Below, piece after piece: positions 17,383-27,904 of a stretch of 64,000 nt of DNA. The translations under genes were made by a program, and so were the position numbers. The notes below the pieces were generated by a model. The model worked only from the letters and a program-made list of their open reading frames with translations. It was not told the origin of the DNA and did not search any database. The stretch is from Defluviicoccus sp. (GTDB taxonomy: Bacteria; Pseudomonadota; Alphaproteobacteria; MPNO01), in contig JAPPGP010000206.1 of NCBI GenBank assembly GCA_028821395.1, positions 1 through 64,000 of the forward strand. The letters run 5' to 3'. Position 1 is the stretch's first letter; each line of letters starts with the position of its first letter.

Positions 17383-18207
17383 TCAGGACGCACCCCGCCG
17401 CCGCCTTTCCTCTACCCTCACCGACACGGTCAGCCGCTCTCCCTCCTCGCCGCCTTCGCGCACGCCGCGGATCGGGCAGGCGCTCTCGTAGTCGAGGCCG
17501 ATCGCGGTGCCCACGTAGCACTCCGTGCCGCAGGTCCGGTTGGCCACGTCGAAGCTGACCCATCCCAGCCCGTCCACCCAGGCGGCCGCCCAGGCGTGGC
17601 CGGCGGTCGCCGGCTCGTGCTGTTCGGGGACGTGGAGGTAGCCGCCGACATAGCGCGCCGGGATGCCGAGCGCGCGGCAGACGGCGATGAATACATGGCT
17701 GTGGTCCTGGCAGACGCCGACGCCGCTTTGCAGCGCCTCCGAGGCGGACGACTGGACGTCGGTCGACCCTTCGCGATAGTCGATGCGATCGCGGATCGCG
17801 GCCGAGATGCGATGCACCGCATCCAGCCGGTCGGCGGCAACGGCGTCCGCGAAAGGCGCGGCGAAGTCGGCGATCGCCTCGTCGGCTGCGGTCAGCGGCG
17901 TCGGCCGCAGATAGGTCTCCACCGGAACGGTTCCCTGCTCGTCCGGCAGCACCCCCGCTGTGTCGCTGGTCTCGACCTCACCTTCGGCGGCGATCTCGAT
18001 CCGCTCGCCGGGGCGGTCGAGGATCAGCGTGTCGCACTGGTTGCCGAAGGCGTCGACCCAGCGGGTCAGCGTCCCCGGGGCCTCGATGTTCCAGCGGATC
18101 GCGCGCTGCGAGGCGTTGGCGTAGGGGGTGAGGCGCAGATACTGGATGCCGAACGAGATCGCGGCGTCGTAGTGATAGGCGGTGCGGTGAACGATGGAGA
18201 GCCGCAT
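17383..18207 (-). CDS. Transglutaminase-like cysteine peptidase family protein
   Basis: 274 aa from ATG 18207, which overlaps the alpha-E stop as TGATG. An N-terminal bacterial transglutaminase-associated beta domain (about 1-110, MRLSIVHRTAYHYD) precedes the papain-like core. Catalytic triad visible: Cys in SGVGVCQDHSHVF, His in TAGHAWAAAWV, Asp in WVSFDVAN. In this gene context it is predicted to hydrolyse or transfer peptide/isopeptide bonds made by the ATP-grasp partner. Cytoplasmic; no signal peptide. Ends 45 bp before the Anbu gene. Confidence 0.92.
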   Translation of the reverse strand: MRLSIVHRTAYHYDAAISFGIQYLRLTPYANASQRAIRWNIEAPGTLTRWVDAFGNQCDTLILDRPGERIEIAAEGEVETSDTAGVLPDEQGTVPVETYLRPTPLTAADEAIADFAAPFADAVAADRLDAVHRISAAIRDRIDYREGSTDVQSSASEALQSGVGVCQDHSHVFIAVCRALGIPARYVGGYLHVPEQHEPATAGHAWAAAWVDGLGWVSFDVANRTCGTECYVGTAIGLDYESACPIRGVREGGEEGERLTVSVRVEERRRRGAS

Positions 18208-19172
18208 CAGGCGGGCAGCCCGGAACGTTGCCGCATCATGAAATCGTGCTCGATCTGCATGCCGAGCTCGCCGTTGCGTTCGATGAAGCGGGTCAGGAAC
18301 TGATGCAGCCCCTGCTGGAAGATGCTGTCGATCCGGCCGAACCGGAGCCCGGCATGGATCTCGCCGGCAATTCGCTGGCATTCCTGGGGCCGGCCCTGGC
18401 AGAGCGCGTCGAGCTGCCCGGTGATGCGGTCGAAACAGGCCATCAGCGACCGCGGCATGTCGCGCCGCAGCAGCAACAGCTCCGCCACCCTGTCCGGCTG
18501 GATCACGTCGGAATAGACCTTGTGATAGGCGCGGAAGGCGCTCAGCGAGCGGAGGACCGCGCCCCACTGGTAGTAGTCGACCGACCCGCCGACATGCTCG
18601 TCGCTCGGCAGCAGCACATGGTACTTGGAATCGAGCAGCCTCGCCGTGTTGTCGGCGCGTTCGATGGCGAGGCCGAGGTCGAGAAAGGCGTAGCTCTCGT
18701 CGCGCAGCATCGTCGCGTCGGTGACGCCGCGGAAGGAGTGGGTGCGTTCCTTGATCCAGTCGCAGAAATCGCGCACGCCGCCGTTGAACAGCGACGTCGA
18801 GTCGTAGTCGCGCAGCTCCAGCCAGGTGGCGTTGATGCTCTCCCACATCTCGACGGTGACCGACGCCCTGAGCGCGCGCGCGTTCTCCCGCGCGGCGCGG
18901 ACCGAGGAGAAGATGCTGGAGGGGAAGCTGTCGTCGAAGGCGAGGAAGAGGACGGCGCTCGCGCCGGAAATCTGGCCCCCGAAGGTGACGAAATCCTCCG
19001 GATAGCCGGCGACTTCGAGCGTCGACCCCCAGACCGATTCCTGCGCCTGGCCCGGCACGTCGAGGAGCACCATCCGGTTGGCGACGTCGATCAGCCGGGC
19101 CATGTTCTCCGCCCGCTCGATGTAGCGCGCCATCCAGTAGAGCTGGTTGGCCGTGCGGCCCAGCATGGTCAT
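18207..19172 (-). CDS. Alpha-E domain protein
   Basis: 321 aa, almost entirely alpha-helical, opening with LGRTANQLYWMARYIERAENMARL, the hallmark of the alpha-E family, and repeated R-A-E-N/D-like motifs such as LAIERADNTARLLDSKYHVL. Its ATG overlaps the ATP-grasp stop as ATGA (19169-19172). The family always travels with the circularly permuted ATP-grasp ligase and a transglutaminase; the molecular role is unproven, probably a binding partner of the ligase. Confidence 0.9.
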   Translation of the reverse strand: MTMLGRTANQLYWMARYIERAENMARLIDVANRMVLLDVPGQAQESVWGSTLEVAGYPEDFVTFGGQISGASAVLFLAFDDSFPSSIFSSVRAARENARALRASVTVEMWESINATWLELRDYDSTSLFNGGVRDFCDWIKERTHSFRGVTDATMLRDESYAFLDLGLAIERADNTARLLDSKYHVLLPSDEHVGGSVDYYQWGAVLRSLSAFRAYHKVYSDVIQPDRVAELLLLRRDMPRSLMACFDRITGQLDALCQGRPQECQRIAGEIHAGLRFGRIDSIFQQGLHQFLTRFIERNGELGMQIEHDFMMRQRSGLPA

Positions 19173-20578
19173 GCTTCGAGCACCCAGGTGTCCTTGGTGC
19201 CGCCGCCCTGGGAGGAGTTCACCACCAGCGAGCCCTCGGTCAGCGCCACCCGGGTCAACCCGCAGGGCACCACCGAGACCGTCTCGCCGCTCAGCACATA
19301 GGGGCGGAGATCGACATGGCGGGGGGCGATGCCCTGGTCGACGAAGGTCGGGCAGTGCGACAGCGCGAGCGTCGGCTGGGCGATGAAGTTCTCCGGGCAG
19401 TCGAGGATGCGGGCGCGGTAGGCTTCGCGCTCCCCGGCGGTGCTCATCGGCCCGACCAGCATGCCGTAGCCGCCCGAGCCGTGGACCTCCTTGACCACCA
19501 GCTCCGCCAGGTGCTCCAGCGTGTAGGCGAGGTCGCCGGGCTTGCGCAGCACATAGGTCTCGACGTTCTCGAGGATCGGCTCCTCGCCGAGATAGAAGCG
19601 GACCACTTCGGGCACGTAGGGGTAGATCGACTTGTCGTCGGCGAAGCCCGTCCCGAACGCGTTGGCGAGCGTCACCCGCCCGCCGCGGCAGACCGAGAGC
19701 AGCCCGGGCACGCCGAGCTGCGAATCCGGGCGGAAGGCCAGCGGGTCGAGAAACTCGTCGTTGATCCGCCGGTAGATCACGTCGACCCGCTTGAGCCCCT
19801 CGATGGTCCGCATCAGCACCTGACCGTCGCGGACCACCAGATCCTGGCCCTCGACCAGCTCGATCCCCATCGCATCGGCGAGGAAGGCGTGCTCGAAATA
19901 GGCGCTGTTGTAGGATCCGGGGGTGAGCAGGACCACCGTCGGATCGTCCACGCCCGGCGGCGCGGTGGCGCGCAGGTTGCGCAGGAGCTCCTGCGGGTAG
20001 TGCTCGACGGCGGCCACGTCGACCCTGGCGAACAAATCGGGGAAGAGCCGCATCATCGTGTTGCGGTTCTCCAGCATGTAGGACACGCCCGACGGCGAGC
20101 GCAGATTGTCCTCCAGCACGTAGAACCGGTTCTCCTCGACGCGGACGATATCGATGCCCGCGACATGGACATAGACGCCGCGCGGCACGTCCAGCCCGTA
20201 CATGTGGGGCTCCAGCAGCGCGTTCGAGAGCAACACGTCGGCGGGCAGCACCCCCGCGCGGACGATCTCCCGCTCGTGATAGATGTCGTGGATGAACATG
20301 TTGAGCGCGCGAACCCGCTGGATCAGCCCCGCCGACAGGTGCTCCCATTCCCCGGCGGAGAAGATGCGCGGGATGATGTCGAACGGGATCAGCCGCTCGG
20401 TTCCGCCCTCCCGGCCGTAGACCAGGAAGGTGATGCCGAGGCGCCGGAACAGCATCTCGGCCTCGTCGCGCTTCGATTTGAGGCGCTCGACGGGGGTCTC
20501 TTCGAGCCAGGCGGCAAGCGCGCGGTAGGCATCGCGCACCCCGCCGTCGGGCAGGTTCATCTCGTCGTAGAAGCGCAT
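19169..20578 (-). CDS. Circularly permuted ATP-grasp ligase
   Basis: 469 aa from ATG 20578 (MRFYDEMN), where family similarity begins; an earlier in-frame ATG at 20653 would overlap priA by 32 bp. Family marks: HDIYHEREIVRAGVLP, GVYVHVAGIDIVRVEENRFYVLEDNLRSPSGVSYMLENR (ATP/Mg site) split here as several motifs, YRRINDEFLDPL, and VVKEVHGSGGYGMLVGP. These enzymes are predicted to form peptide bonds between an amino group and a carboxylate on small peptides. Upstream partner of alpha-E, transglutaminase and Anbu genes, all overlapping or closely spaced. Confidence 0.9.
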   Translation of the reverse strand: MRFYDEMNLPDGGVRDAYRALAAWLEETPVERLKSKRDEAEMLFRRLGITFLVYGREGGTERLIPFDIIPRIFSAGEWEHLSAGLIQRVRALNMFIHDIYHEREIVRAGVLPADVLLSNALLEPHMYGLDVPRGVYVHVAGIDIVRVEENRFYVLEDNLRSPSGVSYMLENRNTMMRLFPDLFARVDVAAVEHYPQELLRNLRATAPPGVDDPTVVLLTPGSYNSAYFEHAFLADAMGIELVEGQDLVVRDGQVLMRTIEGLKRVDVIYRRINDEFLDPLAFRPDSQLGVPGLLSVCRGGRVTLANAFGTGFADDKSIYPYVPEVVRFYLGEEPILENVETYVLRKPGDLAYTLEHLAELVVKEVHGSGGYGMLVGPMSTAGEREAYRARILDCPENFIAQPTLALSHCPTFVDQGIAPRHVDLRPYVLSGETVSVVPCGLTRVALTEGSLVVNSSQGGGTKDTWVLEA

Positions 20579-20621
20579 CGCCGCCCAGCCATCCCTCGCC
20601 GACGACGAATAGAGCGAATCC

Positions 20622-22832
20622 TCACAGAAATGTATAGGGGTCGATGTCGACATGGACGCGTACGCCGCGCCCGGTCGGGACCTGGCGCAGCCAGCGCTCG
20701 ATCGCCGGCTGGACGCGCAGGCCGAGCGGCGCCTTGACCAGGAAGCGCCGCCGGTGCCGTCCGCGGATCAGCGCCAGCGGCGCCGGCGCGGGCCCGAGGA
20801 CGGTCACCTCGCCGCCGCGCGGCGCGGCGCGGGCCAGGGCGCGGCAGGCGGCGTCGACTTGAGGCTCGCTGCGCCCGGAGACCACGATCCCGGCGAGCCG
20901 GCCGAAGGGCGGCATCGCGTGGCTCTCTCTCGCTCGCGCCTCGCTGGCAAGGAAGCCGTCGCGGTCGCCGGCGACCAGCGCGGCCATCACCGGATGGTCG
21001 GGGTTGTAGGTCTGGATCAGGGCATGGCCGGGCCGCGCGGCGCGTCCGGCGCGGCCCGCCACCTGATGCAGCACCTGGAAGCTGCGCTCGGCGGCGCGCA
21101 GATCGCCGCCGTCGAGCCCGAGATCGGCATCGACCACGCCGACCAGGGTCAGCTCGGGGAAGTTGTGCCCCTTGGCGACGAGCTGGGTGCCGATGACGAT
21201 ATCGTAGTCGTGCCGCCGGATGCCCTCGATCAGCGCCTCGGCGGCGGATGCGCTGCGCAGCGCATCGCTCGACATCAGCGCGAGACGCGCCCCGGGGAAG
21301 GTCTCGGCCGCCTCCTCGCTGAGCCGCTCGACGCCCGGGCCGCAGGCCACGAAGGCGTCCTCGGCCGCGCATTCCGGGCAGGCACCGGGCGGCGGCGTGG
21401 AGAAGCCGCAATGGTGACATTGCAGCTTGCGCGCGAGCCGATGATCCACCAGCCAGGCGCTGCATTGCGGGCACTCGATCCGGTGCCCGCAGCCGCGGCA
21501 GAGGGTAAGTGGCGCATAGCCCCTGCGGTTGAGGAACAGCAGCGCCTGCTCGCCCGCGTCCAGCGTCCGCGCCACCGCCTCGCGCAGGCGCGGCGACAGC
21601 CAGGTCTGGGGCGCCATCGTCTGTTGGCGCATGTCGATCGCCGCGATCTCGGGGAGCGCCGTGCCGCCGAAGCGCTCGGGGAGGGAGATCCGCTGGTAGC
21701 GCCCGCGGCGGACATTGACCACGGTCTCCAGAGTCGGCGTGGCCGAGGCGAGGACGATGGGGCAGGAAGCGTCCCGCGCCCGCACGATCGCTATGTCGCG
21801 GGCGTTGTAGATCACCCCGTCTTCCTGCTTGAAGCTGGAATCGTGCTCTTCGTCGACGACGATCAGGCCGAGCTCGGGAAACGGCAGGAACAGCGCGGAC
21901 CGCGCGCCGACGACGACCCGTGCCCGGCCGCCGGAAACCGCGCGCCAGGTCTCGCGCCGACGCGAGCCCGTGACCTCCGAGTGCCAATGCAGCGGCGGCG
22001 CCCCGAAGCGGTCCTCGAAACGCCGCAGCCAGTCGACGGTGAGCGCGATTTCGGGCAGCAGCACGAGCACCTGCCGTCCCCGCGCCAGCGCCGCGGCGAT
22101 CGCTTCGAAATAGACCTCGGTCTTGCCCGAGCCGGTGATCCCGTCGAGCAGCGTGACCGAATCGGACGCCTCGGCGGCGATCGCTTCCCGGAGACGCCGG
22201 GCGGCGGCGTCCTGGGCCGGGCTGAGGGTTGGCCCCCTCCGCTGCCAGTCCGGCGGCTCGATCTCCATCGCGGGTTCCACGGAGACCGCGCGCACCAGCC
22301 CGTGCTCGACCAGGCCGCGCACCACGCCGGGGCCGCTGCCGGTCGCGCGGGCGATCTCGGCGGCCCGGCAGGCGCGGCCGTGAGCGAGGAAATCGAGCAC
22401 GCGCTTGCGCGCGGCGGTCAACCTGACCCCGTCTCGCGCGCCGGACCGGTCGAGCGCATAGGCGGTCTCCAGACGAGGGGGCTCGAGTGCCTGGGGCACG
22501 CTCATCGCCATGCGCAGCACCGCGCCCGGCGGCGTCATCGTGTAGGCCGCCGTCCAGTCGACGGTGCGCAGCAGGTCGGCGGGGAGCGGCGGCACGTCGA
22601 GCACGGCGGCGATATCGCGAAGCTTCGCCTCGTCGATGTCGCCCCCGGGCTCGCCCCACACCACGCCGGTCACTTCGCGCGCGCCGAGGGGCACGCGGAC
22701 GAACCGCCCGGGGGCGAGATCCATGCCTTCGGGCACGCGATAGTCATAGGCGCCGGCGACCGGCAGCGGGACCAGAACGGCGGCTCGGTCGGAGCCGATT
22801 CGCGACGCCGTCCTGACAAGGCTGGGCTTCAT
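20622..22832 (-). CDS. priA: Primosomal replication protein N' (PriA helicase)
   Basis: 736 aa. N-terminal DNA-binding region, Walker A GITGSGKTEVY, DEEHD box, then the zinc-binding Cys cluster (CRGCGHRIECPQC, CHHCG, CPEC) and helicase motifs V-VI (TQLVAKGHNFPELTLVG, QVAGRAGRAARPG). Restarts stalled replication forks by loading DnaB. It is divergent from the transaldolase-like gene, with 65 bp between starts, and precedes the ATP-grasp cluster by 43 bp on the same strand. Confidence 0.97.
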   Translation of the reverse strand: MKPSLVRTASRIGSDRAAVLVPLPVAGAYDYRVPEGMDLAPGRFVRVPLGAREVTGVVWGEPGGDIDEAKLRDIAAVLDVPPLPADLLRTVDWTAAYTMTPPGAVLRMAMSVPQALEPPRLETAYALDRSGARDGVRLTAARKRVLDFLAHGRACRAAEIARATGSGPGVVRGLVEHGLVRAVSVEPAMEIEPPDWQRRGPTLSPAQDAAARRLREAIAAEASDSVTLLDGITGSGKTEVYFEAIAAALARGRQVLVLLPEIALTVDWLRRFEDRFGAPPLHWHSEVTGSRRRETWRAVSGGRARVVVGARSALFLPFPELGLIVVDEEHDSSFKQEDGVIYNARDIAIVRARDASCPIVLASATPTLETVVNVRRGRYQRISLPERFGGTALPEIAAIDMRQQTMAPQTWLSPRLREAVARTLDAGEQALLFLNRRGYAPLTLCRGCGHRIECPQCSAWLVDHRLARKLQCHHCGFSTPPPGACPECAAEDAFVACGPGVERLSEEAAETFPGARLALMSSDALRSASAAEALIEGIRRHDYDIVIGTQLVAKGHNFPELTLVGVVDADLGLDGGDLRAAERSFQVLHQVAGRAGRAARPGHALIQTYNPDHPVMAALVAGDRDGFLASEARARESHAMPPFGRLAGIVVSGRSEPQVDAACRALARAAPRGGEVTVLGPAPAPLALIRGRHRRRFLVKAPLGLRVQPAIERWLRQVPTGRGVRVHVDIDPYTFL

Positions 22833-22897
22833 GCTCTACACTCTAAGCGGTCGTTCCGGGGCGTCCACGCCGCGTCTCCCGGCAGGAAGGAGCCGCT

Positions 22898-23560
22898 ATG
22901 AAGTTCTTCGTCGACACGGCGGATGTTGGCGAGATTCGCGACCTTGCGGCGACCGGCCTGCTCGACGGCGTGACCACGAATCCCTCTTTGGTCGCCAAAT
23001 CCGGCCGGCCCTTCCTGCAGGTCATCCGCGAGATCTGCGAGGTGGTCGACGGCCCGGTGAGCGCCGAGGTCACCGCGACCGATCATCCGACAATGCTGTC
23101 CGAAGGCCGCAAGCTCGCCCAGCTTGCCGGCAACGTCGCCGTCAAGGTGCCGCTGACGCCCGACGGCCTGAGGACCTGCCGGGCGCTCGCCGATGACGGG
23201 GTGATGGTCAACGTCACCCTTTGCTTCTCGGCCAGCCAGTCGATCCTCGCCGCCAAGGCCGGCGCCGCCTTTATTTCGCCCTTTATCGGCCGTCTCGACG
23301 ACATCAGCCGCGACGGCATGGGGCTGATCGAGGATATCCGTCTGATCTACGACAACTACGAGACGTTCACGACGGAGATCCTGGTCGCCTCGATTCGCAG
23401 CCCCAACCATGTCGCGGAAGCCGCGAAGCTGGGCGCCGACGTGGCGACCATTCCCCCCGGCGTCCTGCGCCAGCTGTTCAACCATCCGCTGACCGACAAG
23501 GGTCTTGACGCGTTTCTCGCCGACTGGGCCGCGACCGGCCAGTCCATTCTCGACGCCTGA
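22898..23560 (+). CDS. Transaldolase-like / fructose-6-phosphate aldolase
   Basis: 220 aa, the short transaldolase subfamily (TalC/FSA). [13 protein letters not shown] and [11 protein letters not shown] at the start, Schiff-base Lys in [12 protein letters not shown], and [11 protein letters not shown]. An excellent AAGGAG ribosome site at 22887-22892 precedes the ATG. Either transfers dihydroxyacetone between sugar phosphates in the non-oxidative pentose phosphate route or acts as an aldolase; the two are hard to tell apart by eye. Confidence 0.93.
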   Translation: MKFFVDTADVGEIRDLAATGLLDGVTTNPSLVAKSGRPFLQVIREICEVVDGPVSAEVTATDHPTMLSEGRKLAQLAGNVAVKVPLTPDGLRTCRALADDGVMVNVTLCFSASQSILAAKAGAAFISPFIGRLDDISRDGMGLIEDIRLIYDNYETFTTEILVASIRSPNHVAEAAKLGADVATIPPGVLRQLFNHPLTDKGLDAFLADWAATGQSILDA

Positions 23561-23564
23561 GGCG

Positions 23565-24266
23565 ATGCCCAAAGCCATCGACGACCCGACGCTGGGCGCG
23601 AAACCCGAGCTGACCGCCGAAGACATCCGCGACTGGCTTGCCGCCAACCCCGACTTCCTGGACCGGAATGCGGACCTTCTGGTCGCGCAGGACGCGCGCC
23701 ATGCCGACGACATACCCGGCGTCGTCGACCTCCGGCGGCACATCCTGGAGGGGCTCAGGCGCAGCCTCGAACGCCAGAAGGCGCGGGAGCGGGAGATCCT
23801 GCTCGCCGCGGAAGACCGGGCGCGAGCGGTCGCGCGGACACAGGACGCGGTGCTTGCGGTGCTCCGGCAGACCTCGCTCGGGGGGCTTGCCCGGCGGGTC
23901 GCCTCGCAGTTTCCGGTCCTGTTCTCCACCACCGCGGCGGCGCTCGTGGTGGAAGGCGGCCTCGGGGCCGGGCAGGGGGAGCTGCTGGCGCTTCCGACGG
24001 ACGCAATGGACACCCTGATCCCGCCGGGCAAGACGGCCCGCCTCGGACGGGCGACCGACGCCGACCGGTGCGCGCTCGGCGACCGGTTCTCGCTGGTCGA
24101 ATCGCTCGCGGCGATCCGTCTCCAGACCCGGCACGGTCGCTTCGCCCTGGTCCTGGGTTCGTCCACCGCGGACGAATTTGCGCCGGACCAGGGAACCGAC
24201 CTCCTCGACTTTCTCGGCAGCGTTCTCGAGTACGCGATCGACAGATGGCCGCGCCACCGGCGCTAG
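23565..24266 (+). CDS. DUF484 family protein
   Basis: 233 aa from ATG 23565, 4 bp after the transaldolase-like stop. N-terminal TAEDIRDWLAANPDFLDRNADLL is the DUF484 signature, followed by a coiled-coil-like helix (LRRSLERQKAREREILLAAEDRARA) and a GAF-like fold. Function is unknown; the family is commonly adjacent to xerC, as here, where the two overlap by 22 bp. Confidence 0.9.
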   Translation: MPKAIDDPTLGAKPELTAEDIRDWLAANPDFLDRNADLLVAQDARHADDIPGVVDLRRHILEGLRRSLERQKAREREILLAAEDRARAVARTQDAVLAVLRQTSLGGLARRVASQFPVLFSTTAAALVVEGGLGAGQGELLALPTDAMDTLIPPGKTARLGRATDADRCALGDRFSLVESLAAIRLQTRHGRFALVLGSSTADEFAPDQGTDLLDFLGSVLEYAIDRWPRHRR

Positions 24267-25195
24267 CCCGCTTCGCCGCCGCGCCGGACCTGGCCGAGGC
24301 GATCGCCGCGTGGCAGACCTGGCTCGAGACCGAACGCCGCGTTTCCGCCCACACCACGGCGGCCTATCTCGGCGACCTGAAGACCTTTCTCGACTTCGTC
24401 GCCGAACACAGAGGAGGATTTGCCGGTCTCGCGGTCCTGGAGTCTCTGGAACACGGCGACTTCAGGTCCTATCTCGCGCAGCGGGCGATGAACGACCGGG
24501 CGCGCAGCTCGACCGCTCGCGCGCTGTCGGTGCTGCGCAGCTTCTTCCGTTTTCTCGAGCGCACCGAACGGGCGCGGAACGGTGCGATTTCGGGGGTCAA
24601 GACGCCCCGGCTGCCGCACACGGTGCCGAAACCCGTCGCCGCCCGGGATGCGCTTGCGATGATCGCCCGGGCCGGGGACACGGCTCGCAAGAAGCCATGG
24701 ATCGCGGCGCGCGACACGGCACTTCTCCTCCTGCTCTACGGCGCCGGGCTGCGCATCGACGAAGCGCTCGGCCTCGACGCCGACCGCACGCCGTTCGGCG
24801 AGTCCCTGCGCGTCCTCGGCAAGGGCGGCAAGGAACGCATCGTGCCGATCCTTCCGGCGGTCCGCGAGGCGGTGGCGGCCTATGCCGAGGCCTGCCCCTT
24901 CGCCCTGCGGGACGGTCCCCTGTTCCTGGGCGCGCGCGGCGGACGGCTGAATGCCGGCGTCGTGCAGCGCGAGCTGCGCGCGATCCGCGGCGCCCTCGGC
25001 CTTCCCGAAACCGCGACGCCGCACGCGCTACGCCACTCCTTCGCGACCCATCTGCTGCAGGCGGGCGGCGATCTGCGCGCGATTCAGGAGCTCCTGGGCC
25101 ACGCCTCGCTGTCGACCACGCAGCGCTACACGGAGGTCGACACGGCGACACTGGTTGCGGTCTATAACGACGCCCACCCTCGCGCGCGGGGCTGA
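24245..25195 (+). CDS. xerC: Tyrosine recombinase (XerC-like)
   Basis: 316 aa from ATG 24245. N-terminal SAM-like core-binding domain (about 15-110), catalytic domain with Arg in GAGLRIDEAL, Lys in GKGGKERIVP, HALRHSFATHLL (His, Arg), LGHASLSTTQRYT (His and the nucleophile Tyr). XerC with XerD resolves chromosome dimers at dif. The DUF484 neighbour supports XerC rather than XerD. Converges on lpd. Confidence 0.92.
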   Translation: MAAPPALARFAAAPDLAEAIAAWQTWLETERRVSAHTTAAYLGDLKTFLDFVAEHRGGFAGLAVLESLEHGDFRSYLAQRAMNDRARSSTARALSVLRSFFRFLERTERARNGAISGVKTPRLPHTVPKPVAARDALAMIARAGDTARKKPWIAARDTALLLLLYGAGLRIDEALGLDADRTPFGESLRVLGKGGKERIVPILPAVREAVAAYAEACPFALRDGPLFLGARGGRLNAGVVQRELRAIRGALGLPETATPHALRHSFATHLLQAGGDLRAIQELLGHASLSTTQRYTEVDTATLVAVYNDAHPRARG

Positions 25196-25216
25196 CTCCG
25201 CCACCTCTCCGGCGTT

Positions 25217-26635
25217 TCAGATGTGGATCTCGCGGCCCTCGACCGCGAGCGCGGCCTCCTTGATCGCCTCGTTCAGCGTCGGATGGGCATGACAGGTGCG
25301 GGCGATATCCTCCGACGAGGCGCCGAACTCGATGGCGAGCGCAAGCTCGGCGATCATCGTGCCCGCTTCGGGCCCGACGATATGTGCGCCGAGCACGGCG
25401 TCCGTCTCGGCATCGGCGAGAACCTTCACGAAGCCGTCGACCTCCGCCCTGCTGCGCGCGCGTGCGTTGGCGCTGAACGGGAACCGGCCCACCCGGACCC
25501 GCTGGCCCTGCTCGCGCAGCGCCTCTTCCGTCCGGCCCACGGAGGCCGCCTCGGGCTCGGTGTAGACGACGCCGGGGATGGCATCGTAGTTGACGTGCCC
25601 GGCCTGGCCCGCCATCAGCTCCACCGCCGCGATGCCTTCCTCCTCCGCCTTGTGCGCCAGCATCGGGCCTGGGATCGCATCGCCGATCGCGAATATCCCC
25701 TTAGCATCGGTCTCGAAGCGTGTGTCGACGGCGATGAATCCGCGCGCGTCGCGCCGCACCCCCGCCTCCTCCAGCCCGAGACCTTCGGTGAACGGCCGAC
25801 GGCCGACGGCGACCAGAACGACATCGCAGTCGATGGTCTCGGCGTCGCCGTCGCCGGCGGCGGGCTCGACGGCGATCCGCAGCCCGCCTCCGTGCCGCCT
25901 GGCTTCGGCCACCCGGGTGCCGGTCCGGAACGTCATCCCCTGCCTGGCGAGCGCGCGGGCCATCTGCCGGGCGACCTCGCCGTCCATCGTCGGCAGGATC
26001 GTGTCCAAGTACTCGACCACCGTCACCCTCGCCCCCAGGCGGCTCCAGACGGAGCCCATTTCGAGCCCGATATAGCCGCCGCCCACGACCACCATCCGGT
26101 CGGGCACGGCGGAGAGCGAGAGCGCTCCGGTGGAGGACAGGATGCGCTCTTCGTCGATCTCCAGCCCGTCGAGCGCCGCGGTCTCCGAGCCGGTGGCGAT
26201 CAGGATGCGATCGCATTCGAGGGTGCGGGCCTGTACGCCGCCATCCGCCGGGCGGACCGCGACACGGCCGGGGCCGGCGATCCGCGCACGGCCGACGATG
26301 GCCTCGATCCCGTTCTTCCGGAACAGGAAGGCGACCCCCTTGGTCAGGTCCTCGACCACCTTGTCCTTGCGGGCGAGCATCGCGGTCAGGTCGAGAGAAA
26401 CGCCGTCGACCGCGACCCCGTGCTCGGCCAGCCGGTCGCGCGCCTCGACATAGCGTTCGGACGATTCGAGCAGCGCCTTGGAGGGAATGCAGCCGACATT
26501 GAGGCAGGTGCCGCCCAGGCTCGCCCGCTTGTCGATACAGGCGACGGAGAAGCCGAGCTGGGCCGCGCGTATCGCCGCGCTGTAGCCGCCCGGCCCGGCG
26601 CCGATGACGATCAGGTCGTAACGCTTGTCTGCCAC
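25217..26635 (-). CDS. lpdA: Dihydrolipoyl dehydrogenase (E3)
   Basis: 472 aa. FAD site GAGPGGYSAAIRAAQLG (13-29), redox disulfide Cys44/Cys49 in GGTCLNVGCIPSKALL, NAD site GGGYIGLEMGSVW, and the C-terminal HAHPTLNEA dyad. Reoxidises the lipoyl arm of the 2-oxoglutarate dehydrogenase complex encoded directly upstream; it is last in the reverse-strand TCA operon, 10 bp after odhB. Confidence 0.97.
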   Translation of the reverse strand: MADKRYDLIVIGAGPGGYSAAIRAAQLGFSVACIDKRASLGGTCLNVGCIPSKALLESSERYVEARDRLAEHGVAVDGVSLDLTAMLARKDKVVEDLTKGVAFLFRKNGIEAIVGRARIAGPGRVAVRPADGGVQARTLECDRILIATGSETAALDGLEIDEERILSSTGALSLSAVPDRMVVVGGGYIGLEMGSVWSRLGARVTVVEYLDTILPTMDGEVARQMARALARQGMTFRTGTRVAEARRHGGGLRIAVEPAAGDGDAETIDCDVVLVAVGRRPFTEGLGLEEAGVRRDARGFIAVDTRFETDAKGIFAIGDAIPGPMLAHKAEEEGIAAVELMAGQAGHVNYDAIPGVVYTEPEAASVGRTEEALREQGQRVRVGRFPFSANARARSRAEVDGFVKVLADAETDAVLGAHIVGPEAGTMIAELALAIEFGASSEDIARTCHAHPTLNEAIKEAALAVEGREIHI

Positions 26636-26645
26636 GGATCGGTTC

Positions 26646-27845
<1,200 letters not shown>

Positions 27846-27904
27846 GGCTTCCTCTTTCTGTCGGTCGCGGGGAGCCTGGCGGCGTCCCCGGTGGCGGGGC
27901 GGTG

